Shown: positions 54,657 to 64,000 of the stretch, piece by piece
How positions within the stretch are numbered: position 1 is the first letter of the stretch
How the letters are laid out: each line of letters starts with the position of its first letter
Assembly: GCA_009767595.1 (NCBI GenBank)
Contig: VSDK01016260.1
Coordinates: 545,935-609,934, forward strand
Length of the DNA: 64,000 nt
Source: Symbiodinium kawagutii
Taxonomy: Eukaryota > Sar > Dinophyceae > Suessiales > Symbiodiniaceae
Direction: 5' to 3'
Notes under the pieces: generated by a model
Database searches by the model: none
Seen by the model: only the letters and a program-made list of their open reading frames with translations
Told to the model about the DNA's origin: nothing
Position numbers and translations under genes: made by a program

Positions 54657-56127
54657 CCGCCACTACTCTCTTGAGAGCTGCAATTTCTTGACTCCAGCGG
54701 GTGCCCATGCTCCCTCAGTAGAAGGATAGGCTGTAGCATTCAAAGTTTTATATGTTTGAGGTCTGTGCATTTGGTGCTCCCTGTTGGCCAGCATGCTTCG
54801 CTTTGTCTTTCTTTGCCCAAGAAGCCTCTCAAGCCAAGTGACATGCGTCGAATGTTTTTCGCATGATGCAATCTGCCTCAAGACATGTCATAAGAATTCA
54901 TAAGAAAGAAAGCAACTATGTCTCTAGAACGGACCATGGGCGCAGAGCCTGCATTTGCAACTAGAAGATCTTACCCTTGCTGTTCGCTGAAGGCTGGGTC
55001 ATTTTCAAGAGTTTGGGGCAGCAGGCACATGCTACGTAAGCAAAGGAAGCGCTACCATTATGCACTTGGTTGTCCAGAGCTTGTCCCAGCATGACACTTA
55101 CCTTTGTCAGCACAGCTTTGGACTGGGCAATCTGGGCAAACGATGGCTGTTGTCTCGGACCTGCAGTAGCTTTGCATACGGCATGCTTCTAGACCTTTGC
55201 CATGAGTGGGCATGCAGTCAAGTATTTTCCAATATTTTCCAGAAACGTTGAAGCCTGACAAAGGTCAGGTTGTTTCTCTTAGGTTCTTCGGCTTTTCCTG
55301 CGGCAGCAGTGCCAAATGAACGCACAGGCAGTCAATGCCACAGGCGACAGAGCACAAGCAGAAGCAAGATCGGCAAAGCGCAAGGATGTCCGACCTTGCT
55401 TGTGATGATTGCTCCAAAATACATCAGCGATCACAATCTCCTGGAAGGTGTGGCAGCGACATTTTCAATACCTTTTTCTACCAATAATCCGATTTGGAAA
55501 AAAGCACAAACCATAGTGGAGCCAATAGCTGCAGAAAATGTGCTAGTGACCTGTAGCGGTCTAAAACTCTACTCAAGCAATAGGCCCCGCGCCAGCGTGT
55601 TGACATGCATTCGTATACGTTCCCTCACCCAAGAGATGTGCGAGCTGGGCTCTACATCAGGTGCTTTCATAAGCCTTCTTGTTGCAGCAGTTTACTTGCG
55701 AAGGATCGACAGTTGCCTTGACTGAGTGGACGTGGGTGCTAGCAGCCAAAGGCCAGTGCAGGATGGTGCCAGTTCTTGCTGGGTGGATGTTTCATACTTT
55801 GTGCCAACTCAGAGGCACAGAAAGCTGCAAAAAGCATACATGCACTGGCTATCAAGGTCGTTCAGGAAAGATTCCCTAGGCTGTGGATTTGGTCCTGCGC
55901 TCTCACTCCCGACGTTTGGCCATTGATCTTCCAGATTCTTCAGCTGCAACTTCTGTGTTTTTTGCAGTGCTTTAGTTGTGGCAGGCACTTGCAGGGGCCT
56001 GAGGCCCGACCATGCATCAGGCTTGCTTTGTGCGACAGACCTTGGACTAGGGCCGCGGAATTCGACAGTGTAGCCCCTGTTTTGTGATTCCAAAGTAGCT
56101 GAAGATCTTGAGCTGACAAACGTTCAA
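54657..56127. repeat. Tandem array unit 4 (5' type II, 3' type B)
   Basis: 1471 bp. Nearly identical to unit 3 in the 3' half and to unit 2 in the 5' part. TGG at the diagnostic site opens a 151-residue frame (55270-55725), which I read as fortuitous because it is closed in alternate units. Confidence 0.95.
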
Positions 56128-56620
56128 CCGCCACTACTCTCTTGAGAGCTGCAATTTCTTGACTCCAGCGGGTGCCCATGCTCCCTCAGTAGAAGGATAG
56201 GCTGTAGCATTCAAAGTTTTATATGTTTGAGGTCTGTGCATTTGGTGCTCCCTGTTGGCCAGCATGCTTCGCTTTGTCTTTCTTTGCCCAAGAAGCCTCT
56301 CAAGCCAAGTGACATGCGTCGAATGTTTTTCGCATGATGCAATCTGCCTCAAGACATGTCATAAGACAACAAGCAACCATGTCTCCAGAACGGACATTGG
56401 GATACATTGGGTGCAAAGCTAACGCCTGCAACTAGCAGGTTTTACCCTTGCAGTTCGCCTGGGGTGTGGTCAGGAGTTTGGGGCAGCAAGCACATGCTAC
56501 GTCATCAAGACAAGCAGAAGTGCTGCAACTCTCAACTTGGACCTCCTGAGTTTGTGCGAGACATAGCGCTTGATTTTGTCAGCGCAGCTTGGGACCGGGC
56601 AAGCTTTTGATGCAGCTCCG
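56128..56620. repeat. Tandem array unit 5, partial and diverging
   Basis: The first 240 bp match units 2 and 4. From about 56366 similarity drops but continues ('gtttggggcagcaagcacatgctacgtca'), then ends near 56620. Confidence 0.85.
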
Positions 56621-59600
56621 CAAGTTCAGCAGTAAGCTGGCCAACTCGCATCACAATGTGCAGCTCTCCAGCTCGAGTTTATGCTCGAGCAGAAGTTGCC
56701 GTGTGACGTTTCCCACCAGTTTCACTTCAATATTTCTGCTGATGCTTTTGGTAAGCTTGTTGCGGCTGAGCATACTGCCGCACAACGGCAACACCCTTAT
56801 GTAGCCACAGAGGCTTCAGCCAAATGCAACTTCCCATCGTTATCAGTTAAGTGAGCATGCTGCAAACCAAACATGTTATTCCAAGACTGGGAATTCGTAG
56901 ATGAAGACCTTTCTCATTTGTAGTATACCCAAGGGTAGTATTGATATTGATATCAGTTGATCAAGGCAGCTGTGCTTCTCGGAACAAATGGACAAATTCC
57001 AGGGAAATCAGTTTCCAGCTGCAGAACCTGCACTTGGAGCTTAACAAAGCTCTGCCAGGCTTTGTGGTCTCCTGGTTTTGGTGCGGTAATCTCCAGAGGG
57101 CCGTGAAGCATTGCCCCCACGCATGATCTATGTTGTTGTAGCGGCTGGCATTCTTAAACTGGCGACTGGCGGCAGTTGCACACACCAGTTGTAGAGTGCC
57201 CCATCCAGTCCAATTGAAGCTGATCGGTGCAGAAGCCAAAAGTCGTACAGTTTTTCATTGGCGGTTGCACTGAGATTTGTCAAAGCCGAGTTGTCCTGCA
57301 GATAAAGTCCTCTCAGCCTCGATTAGAGGGATCACAAAATTAAAGGGGATCTGAAGATGTGCATGAGTAGTGATGACCACCGGGTTGCATCACTTTGAGC
57401 CTTCTTTTGGATCAGCATGGTCATGGCCCTCTTGTGGCTCATGCGTTGGGACTTTTAGCTTCGCATCCGGGTGTTGACAGGGCCAGCAGTTTGACGTATC
57501 AACTAGCCTACCCAACCTCAGGGATGAGAACATCAACTTGAAACCTTAGTCTCTTGGAACATCTTGAATTGCCGAAAAATACGTCAGCAGTGTCATAATT
57601 AGCAGTCCTAGCTGCTTGCTGAGAGTCTATTGAGTCAGTCAATTTGCCAGGATTCAGGGGCGCCTTGTCTTGACCCTTGGGCCCCTTGGGCTGTGACCAG
57701 TGCCACCATGCAAGGACTTCTCTCTCTAACACTGTTCCGACAAAGTGTTCGCCATCGTCGAGACAAGACCCGGTACCCCTGGTGACCATCGTCGATTTGC
57801 GTTTGGTGTCCACTCATCGTTGGGCTGGAGTCTCTGCAAAGTAAGTTGAAAGACTCGTGCTTGGTTTCGTGGTCTTTTGCTCAAATCTGGATCTGTGGCA
57901 TGAAGCATTTAAGAACTGCTGTAGTTTACTCAAGTCCGAACCCTTTGCTCGCGCACTTTCCTGGTGGATTTGCATGTTTGGCATGTTGCACATGCCCGCC
58001 GCATGCAACTACAGAGGGATAGATTCTGCACTTTCTTTTCTTTATCCCATATTGGCAGCATGTTCTCTCTGTTTGCACTGAAGCACCTGTTCCCTTATCA
58101 AATAGCAGCCTTTGTCCCGCGATCATGTTTGTTGGCGACACCTTTGAAGGCGGCATGTATGAGCTGAAGTTCGGAAAGCCGTTTCAGGCTCTGATAAAGC
58201 ATAGATGGTAGCTTTCAAAGTTTTCCGGGTTTGAGTTGTCTGGGTTTTGTGTTTGCTATCGAGCAGCATGCGTCAAGGTGCTTTTATTTTGCCCAAAGGC
58301 CAGGGAACCGCCTCAAGCCACGTGATGTTGTCCAAATGTTCGCGGCCTGATGCCTCAAGACAAGAACTTTGCGACACATTGGACATAGCGCAACTTTGTC
58401 TCCAAAACGCTTCCTGTTGGCCCAAGGCTGGATCATTTTCAAGAGTTTGGGGCAGCAAGCACATGCTATGTCAGCAAAAGAAGTGCTGCCATTCTGCACT
58501 TGGCCATCAAGAGCTTGTCCGCAACATGGTACTTCCTTTTGCTGGGACAGCCTGGGACTGGGCAAACGATGGCTGGGCAAACGATGGCTGTTGTTTGCAG
58601 ACCTCTTGTAGCTTTGCAAACGGGATGTTGTTTAGACCTTTGCCACGAGTGGGCACGCAGCCAATCGCAGTACTGTAGTTATTTTCCCGAGGCCTTGAAG
58701 CCTGGGAAAGGTCTGATTGTTCGACTTGCCCGTGGTGTGTGTGTGTGCCTTCAATGAAAAAACGGACCATGTGGCTGCCACAGGCAAATAAGCGCGAGTA
58801 CAAGGAAGCGGAAACAAAAATCTGCAGAATGAATTTCTCCCAACTTGCCAGCATTGTCGCCAAGTAAAGACACAGGCAGTCAACGCCTCAGGGAACAGCA
58901 CTGGAATCACCGGAAGCAAGCTTGACAAAGTGCAGAATGTCCCTTGTAGCTGGTGATGGTTTCCCAAATTCACAGAAGTGACCACAGCCTACTAGAAGGT
59001 GTGGCAGCTACATTTTCGATACGTTGTATTGATTGATTGTGCCAAAAACAAGGAAAATTTCAAAACATTGTATAGAAACCTCTGTTTGGAACAATGGTGC
59101 AAAACTCATGTGCAGGTGAGCTGTAGTGGGTCTAGTCAAGTCTATACTGAAGCAAGAGGCATTGCACCGGCCATTTGAGATGCACTGGTGTTTGCCCTCC
59201 ATGAACAAATGTACGAGTTTGGCAGTACATGAGGTGCTTTCAATGCTCGTAGCATGAAGCTCGTCATTGGAGCAACCTCTTCCCACAGAGAAGACTTTCG
59301 CGGCCTTTCTGGCCAGGTGTGCTTGCAGTCAGTAGGTGGCTGTAGCGCGCATAATGCAGCCGCTCGTTGCAGTCCATGCTACTTCCGAAGTGACCAGGTG
59401 CTGCCAAGGAGGCCCGTGCCTACCACAGGGCGGCCAGCACTGTCTCTCCGGAATGCCTTTCAAGCCCTTGATTACATATCACCGAAGCTTAGGATGACCA
59501 CTTGGCAGCTCATTTTCGAGACATCTGGGCAGCAACTCTTTGTTTTGACCGCAGCTAGGACGCGCCCGGCAACGATTTGTGGTAGGTTCAAAGGCCGACA

Positions 59601-60414
59601 TGTCAATCTACAAAAAGCTTTGATGTGTTGCGAAATTTGTGTTCGCTTGTTTGTTCCCTGGGAGTTGAAGACCATGAATGATCATGCGGCTCCAACATGT
59701 TTGGAGCACGAAGACGGTCCTCTTTGGCATGGTGAAGGCGCATAGTCCTTTCATGCGTCGCTTTCACCACGAAGATTGCGTGATGGTGTTGCTGCTCTTG
59801 AAGGTGCTTTCGGTTGATTCTTCAGTCTTGCTGGCATGCACCGCCCCAATTCGACCGTACCTGCAGCAACAATGCCTGGTAGGGATTGATTTGTTTGATG
59901 CATCAAGGGTGCTTTCGGGCAAACTTGTCTTACCATGTCTTACTTCAATGTCTTCAGCAGCATCCCGAAGTCATCCAAGTCTTTGCTGGCCAGCATGGGG
60001 TGGCAGAGTGACATGACATCTTTCAATCCACACTCGATGGTTCAACTGATGACCCAGAAACTCGGCAGTTGAACTTGCACAGTCCAGGATAAGACCATGA
60101 TAAGACCTTCGTTTGCACTTGTCATTCGCCCCACTCCTGGCTTTGTTGGTGCTACTTAGTGTCGCGTCGCAGCTACGTCCGTGCAGCTTGTCGTTGGTGT
60201 GACGATGCACGAGCCCCTGTACCAGCGAATAGAAAAGGTGGCTGTGTGGTGAGCAAGGTGGGGCACCTGGGTGCAACCACAACTGCAAAAGCTTTGCTTC
60301 TTTTGCAGTTGCGCCTAACCCCTTGCAATCTGATCGAGCAAGATAGCGGCTTGAAAGATGCCATATACTTATAATTTGGCCAGACATGGCCGGGCATTTC
60401 ATGAAAAGGTAAAT
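56621..60414. other. Spacer around the diverged array copy, no supported gene
   Basis: Outside 58190-59300 I see no domain. The 163-residue frame at 59254-59745 and the 112-residue frame at 59678-60016 are the longest, but have no motif and overlap each other and other open frames. Confidence 0.4.
58190..59300. repeat. Old, strongly diverged copy of the array unit
   Basis: Blocks such as 'tggggcagcaagcacatgct', 'gtttagacctttgccacgag' and 'actagaaggtgtggcagcta' keep the order found in units 1-4, with many substitutions and indels that break all open frames. It begins at 'gataaagcat', like the ATAAAGCAGA edge of units 1 and 3. Confidence 0.8.
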
Positions 60415-60760
60415 ACTATGTTAACAAAATCAGATTTACATTTATTTCTATCCTTTTTTTTCTTTTGCATATAATACATTACCCCGGGAGTCCAGGCCCC
60501 AAAAAACAAAGTCCCCGCCGAGGGGACTCTAAAAGTATATTCGCTCAGGGCCAACCATAATTTAAGAATGTCGAAGGTTTCTATGGCCGAGAATCGGTAA
60601 ATATATATTATTTAAAAATTAAAATTAATATCCTATAGATAAATAAACATAATTAAATAATATATTTTTAAGCTTTTATTTTATTTATTAAATTATTTAA
60701 ATTAATATATTAAAATTAGAAAAATATATAAAATTGATATTTTATTAATAAATAAAAAAA

Positions 60761-61330
60761 CGAGGGACTACTTAGTCTTGCCATTAAAATTTTCCCGGAC
60801 TGAAGGTAAAAATATGTATTAATATATCTTGACCTTGAGTCCGGGTAGTTCATACAAAACAGCCATCCTTCAAAAACACACGTGCAAGTTATTAAACCCC
60901 CGTTCCCCCTTTTTCAATGTTGGTGGATTTTTTGGGTCGCTGGCGGCATTTAAAAAAAAAAAGATTTCTGCTCTTGCTGCGGGCAGCCTTACCATTGATA
61001 TTAACATCGGGGTGCAAGGGGTTGCCATTGTCTTAGCGGTGGTTCATTTCCGATGGCTGTTTTTTCTGAATTATCCGGGGAAAATTTTAATGGCGAGACT
61101 GAGTGGTCCTTCGCGGAATCTGCTCCATAATCTTGAATAAGATAAGTTGCTCCCTAACCTATAAAAAACGACGGGGGACGTATTTGACCATCTTTTTTGG
61201 AGCCCTTGACCCTGCCCTTGACGCGCACCGGGAGGCTTGACGTGCCAGATGTAGTTTTACTTGGCCCTGCCATGGAATTAACAATTAAGATAATAATTAA
61301 GATATAATTAATATGACAATCAATATGACA
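60761..61330. repeat. Direct repeat R1, copy 1 (about 570 bp)
   Basis: Nearly identical to 61750-62318. The 103-residue frame inside each copy (60829-61140 and 61817-62128) is the same, because the DNA is the same; it shows no known motif. The copy ends in an inverted 'catggaattaac' module. Confidence 0.95.
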
Positions 61331-61749
61331 GTTAATATGACAGGCAACATGACAGTCAACACGACAGTCAACACGACAGTCAACACAAATAATTTCTCTT
61401 CTATTTAAAAGGGGAAAGGCCATTTTGGAGTATTAGGAATTCTAAGGGTCCTAGTATATTGGAAAATTATGGATGGTTTTCCTGAAATGTGTTTTTACTG
61501 AGAATTTATAGTAAAAGTATTTATATTAATTACTATATTTATTATCATATTAACTATATATTGACTTTTATATTAACTGTTAATCCCATGGCAGGGCCAA
61601 GTAAAACCACATCTGGTACGTCAAGCCTCCCGGTGCGTATTAAGGGCAGGGCTAAGGGTTCCGAAAAGGATGGTTAAATATATTTCCCATTATACTTTAC
61701 AGGTTAGGAAATAACTTTTCTTGTCGAAGATATATGGAAAAAATTCTAC

Positions 61750-62318
61750 GAGGGACTACTTAGTCTTGCCATTAAAATTTTCCCGGACTGAAGGTAAAAA
61801 TATGTATTAATATATCTTGACCTTGAGTCCGGGTAGTTCATACAAAACAGCCATCCTTCAAAAACACACGTGCAAGTTATTAAACCCCCGTTCCCCCTTT
61901 TTCAATGTTGGTGGATTTTTTGGGTCGCTGGCGGCATTTAAAAAAAAAAAGATTTCTGCTCTTGCTGCGGGCAGCCTTACCATTGATATTAACATCGGGG
62001 TGCAAGGGGTTGCCATTGTCTTAGCGGTGGTTCATTTCCGATGGCTGTTTTTTCTGAATTATCCGGGGAAAATTTTAATGGCGAGACTGAGTGGTCCTTC
62101 GCGGAATCTGCTCCATAATCTTGAATAAGATAAGTTGCTCCCTAACCTATAAAAAACGACGGGGGACGTATTTGACCATCTTTTTTGGAGCCCTTGACCC
62201 TGCCCTTGACGCACACCGGGAGGCTTGACGTGCCAGATGTAGTTTTACTTGGCCCTGCCATGGAATTAACAATTAAGATAATAATTAAGATATAATTAAT
62301 ATGACAGTCAATATGACA
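61750..62318. repeat. Direct repeat R1, copy 2
   Basis: Offset 989 bp from copy 1 at its left edge and 988 bp after a one-base deletion in an A run (GGTAAAAATATG versus GGTAAAATATG). Shorter related pieces starting 'gcgagggaccac' lie at 62701 and 63237. Confidence 0.95.
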
Positions 62319-62734
62319 GTCAATACGTTAATCAATACGACTAATTTCTTTTCTATTTAAAAGGGGAAATGCCATTTTGGAGTATTGGGAATCCCAAGGG
62401 TCCTAGTATATTGGAAAATCATGATTTTTTTTTCCCGAAAGGTATTTTTATTGAGAATTTACAGTAAAAGTACTCGTATTAACTATTATATTGTTTATTA
62501 TTTTGACTATATCTTAATTATTATATTAACTGTCAATCCCATGGTAGGGCCAGGTAAAACCACATCTGGTACGTCAAGCGTCCCGGCGCGCATTAAGGGC
62601 AGGGCCAAGAGTTTTAAAAAGGATGGTCAAATACATCCCCCGTCGTGTTTTACAGGCTAGGGGGCGACTTATATTGTCCAAAATATATGGAGTAAATTCC
62701 GCGAGGGACCACTCAGTCTTGCCATTAAAAATTT

Positions 62735-62807
62735 CCCGGACTGAAGGTCAAGATATATGTCACCTGCGGAGCAGGTATCATATATCTTGACCTTGAATCC
62801 GGGTAAT
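62735..62807. repeat. Nested hairpin: CCCGGACTGAAGGTCAAGAT inverted repeat
   Basis: CCCGGACTGAAGGTCAAGAT and ATCTTGACCTTGAATCCGGG form an almost perfect stem. The loop holds a second perfect stem, ACCTGC-GGA-GCAGGT. The R1 copies carry the same outer stem with a different, AT-rich loop. Confidence 0.9.
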
Positions 62808-62964
62808 TTAAAAAAATTAGCCATCCTTTAAAAATATACGTAAAAATCATAAAATCCCTATTCCTCCTTTTTAAGGAAGAAATCCATAATTTTCCAATAT
62901 ACTAGGACCCTTGGGGCTCCTAATACTCCAAAATGGTATTTCCCCTTTTAAATAGAAGAGAAAT

Positions 62965-63055
62965 TGCTCGTGTTGACTGTCGTGTTGACTGTCGTGTTGA
63001 CTGTCGTATTGACTGTCTGTCGTGTTGATTGTCGTATTGACTGTATCTTGACTCT
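62965..63055. repeat. 12-bp tandem repeat GTGTTGACTGTC
   Basis: Six or so copies of GTGTTGACTGTC with variants. The reverse complement, AACACGACAGTC, is tandem at about 61345-61388, so the repeat is also found in both orientations. Confidence 0.9.
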
Positions 63056-64000
63056 TATGTTAATTGTCAATCCCATGGCAGGGCCAGGTAAAACCCATAT
63101 CTGGCATAGCAAGCCTCCCGGAGCGCATCAAGGGCAGGGCCAAGGGTTCCAAAAAGGATGGTTAAATACATCTCCCGTCGTGCTTTACAGGTTAGGGAAC
63201 AACTTATCTTGTCCAAGATATATGGAGCAGATTCCGCGAGGGACCACTTAGTCTTGCCATTAAAATTTTCCCGGACTGAAGGTCAAGATTAGGGATTTTG
63301 ATGGACATATTAGAATTATTCTCCGGTACCCCTAGTTTATTAAGCAAGCCTTCTGCTCTACCTTAAGAACCTTGTAATTATGCTATACTGGCCGTGGTCT
63401 TGTGAAAGCTACCTTTACTAATTTTTCCATTTGTGTCAATTACCTTTCCAGCTCTTATCCATGCCGAAAAACAGCATCGCCGTGAGCTTCGATGCTTTTA
63501 ACTTGAATTAAGAGCCAGATTTGGATAAATCCATTGTCAGACCTGTTCTTAATTAACATAGTATAATTACCAAGTGGTACACAAAATTGGTACTGGAATT
63601 TTCTGATTTTCTTTGCCTTTTAAATATTTATACTTTAGTTCCCCTTATATATTCTAACTCGATCTTTTTTATTAGGTTTTTTTTCTGATAAAAATAATAT
63701 TTAAAATATAACTATATTTAATTTAACCTCCACCTCGTCCTTACCCCAACTAAACCTCCACAACGGCGATAAAAAAAAAATTATTTATTTAAAAATAAAA
63801 TATAAAAATATAAAAATTTAATATACTATTTAAAAAACAAATATAATAATTAATTTTAAATAAATATAAAAAATTTAAAAAATAAAAATATATTTATTAA
63901 TATAATAATTAAAAAAAATAAAATATATATCTATATTTATTTTATTCTTTTCAAAAATATTTAATAATTAAAATAAATTAAAAAAAACAAATATTATTAT

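Larger units (their letters stand above)
61190..63180. repeat. Inverted module M2, five copies in both orientations
   Basis: A roughly 100-bp module, CCATGGCAGGGCCAAGTAAA to 'gggttccgaaaaggatgg', occurs forward near 61587-61675, 62540-62628 and 63072-63163, and reversed near 61190-61275 and 62178-62263. A second module, 'gggtcctagtatattggaaa', is forward at 61448 and 62398 and reversed at about 62890-62915. Confidence 0.88.
60415..64000. other. Very AT-rich terminal segment
   Basis: Base composition changes within about 100 bp from a roughly balanced mix to long A/T runs broken by GC-richer repeat modules. The last 350 bp are almost pure A and T. No gene was recognised. A perfect GTCCCC/GGGGAC stem lies at 60510-60527. 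The style differs from the rest of the window, raising the possibility of an organellar, fungal or other foreign insert, or an assembly join. Confidence 0.7.

Noticed and set aside
55270-55725. 151-residue open frame in array unit 4 (and the 150-residue frame at 50586-51038) as a tandem gene family
   Set aside because: The same frame is closed by TAG in units 1 and 3 and destroyed by frameshifts in the diverged copy at 58.9-59.3 kb, with no sign of protein-level constraint.
60829-61140. 103-residue protein encoded twice (also 61817-62128) as a conserved gene
   Set aside because: Identity follows from a recent 570-bp DNA duplication, and no stop or start conservation beyond that is shown; the start would be TTG.
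61340-63055. CRISPR-like array of GACAGTCAAC units
   Set aside because: The units are 12-bp contiguous tandem repeats without spacers, in a eukaryotic-style context.

Overview
The window looks like nuclear DNA from a dinoflagellate, most like Symbiodiniaceae. Genes on the + strand are broken into very short exons. Every exon join I could confirm by protein continuity has an AG|G acceptor (one exception) and a GT, GC or GA donor. Two genes carry remnants of the dinoflagellate spliced leader just upstream of their start codons. Most of the sequence is introns, microsatellites, short inverted-repeat elements and duplications. There are no bacterial operons, ribosome binding sites, CRISPR arrays or recognisable tRNA/rRNA genes.

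Layout. 1-7.2 kb: repeats and a few coding-like scraps. 8.06-9.41 kb: an intact intronless DUF1254/DUF1214 gene. 12.27-15.7 kb: a RluA-type pseudouridine synthase assembled from seven or more exons (catalytic HRLDRD, then VQK|EYLCL, TGRLHQIRVH, GYPLVGDRVYG and RIFLHAAKL). 16.7-20.9 kb: several coding-like exons of an unassigned gene or genes. 26.3-35.15 kb: a single-domain voltage-gated cation channel (S1-S6, S4 voltage sensor, pore, C-terminal EF-hand) that is invisible as a long ORF but can be followed exon by exon. 35.85-36.99 kb: a single-exon type I membrane protein behind an 11-nt spliced-leader match. 39.68-41.36 kb: a secreted protein of unknown family behind a 13/14 spliced-leader match, with a miniature inverted-repeat element in its only intron; a 1.4-kb direct duplication flanks it. 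48.2-56.6 kb: a higher-order tandem array of about 1.5-1.7 kb units. From about 60.4 kb: an abrupt change to very AT-rich DNA built of direct and inverted repeat modules, possibly a foreign or chimeric segment.

All recognised genes lie on the + strand, matching the unidirectional gene blocks known in dinoflagellates. Nothing suggests that they form one pathway: RNA modification, ion conduction, an uncharacterised DUF1254 protein and two surface or secreted proteins sit side by side. The shared themes are intron structure, mRNA retroposition and small mobile elements in introns.
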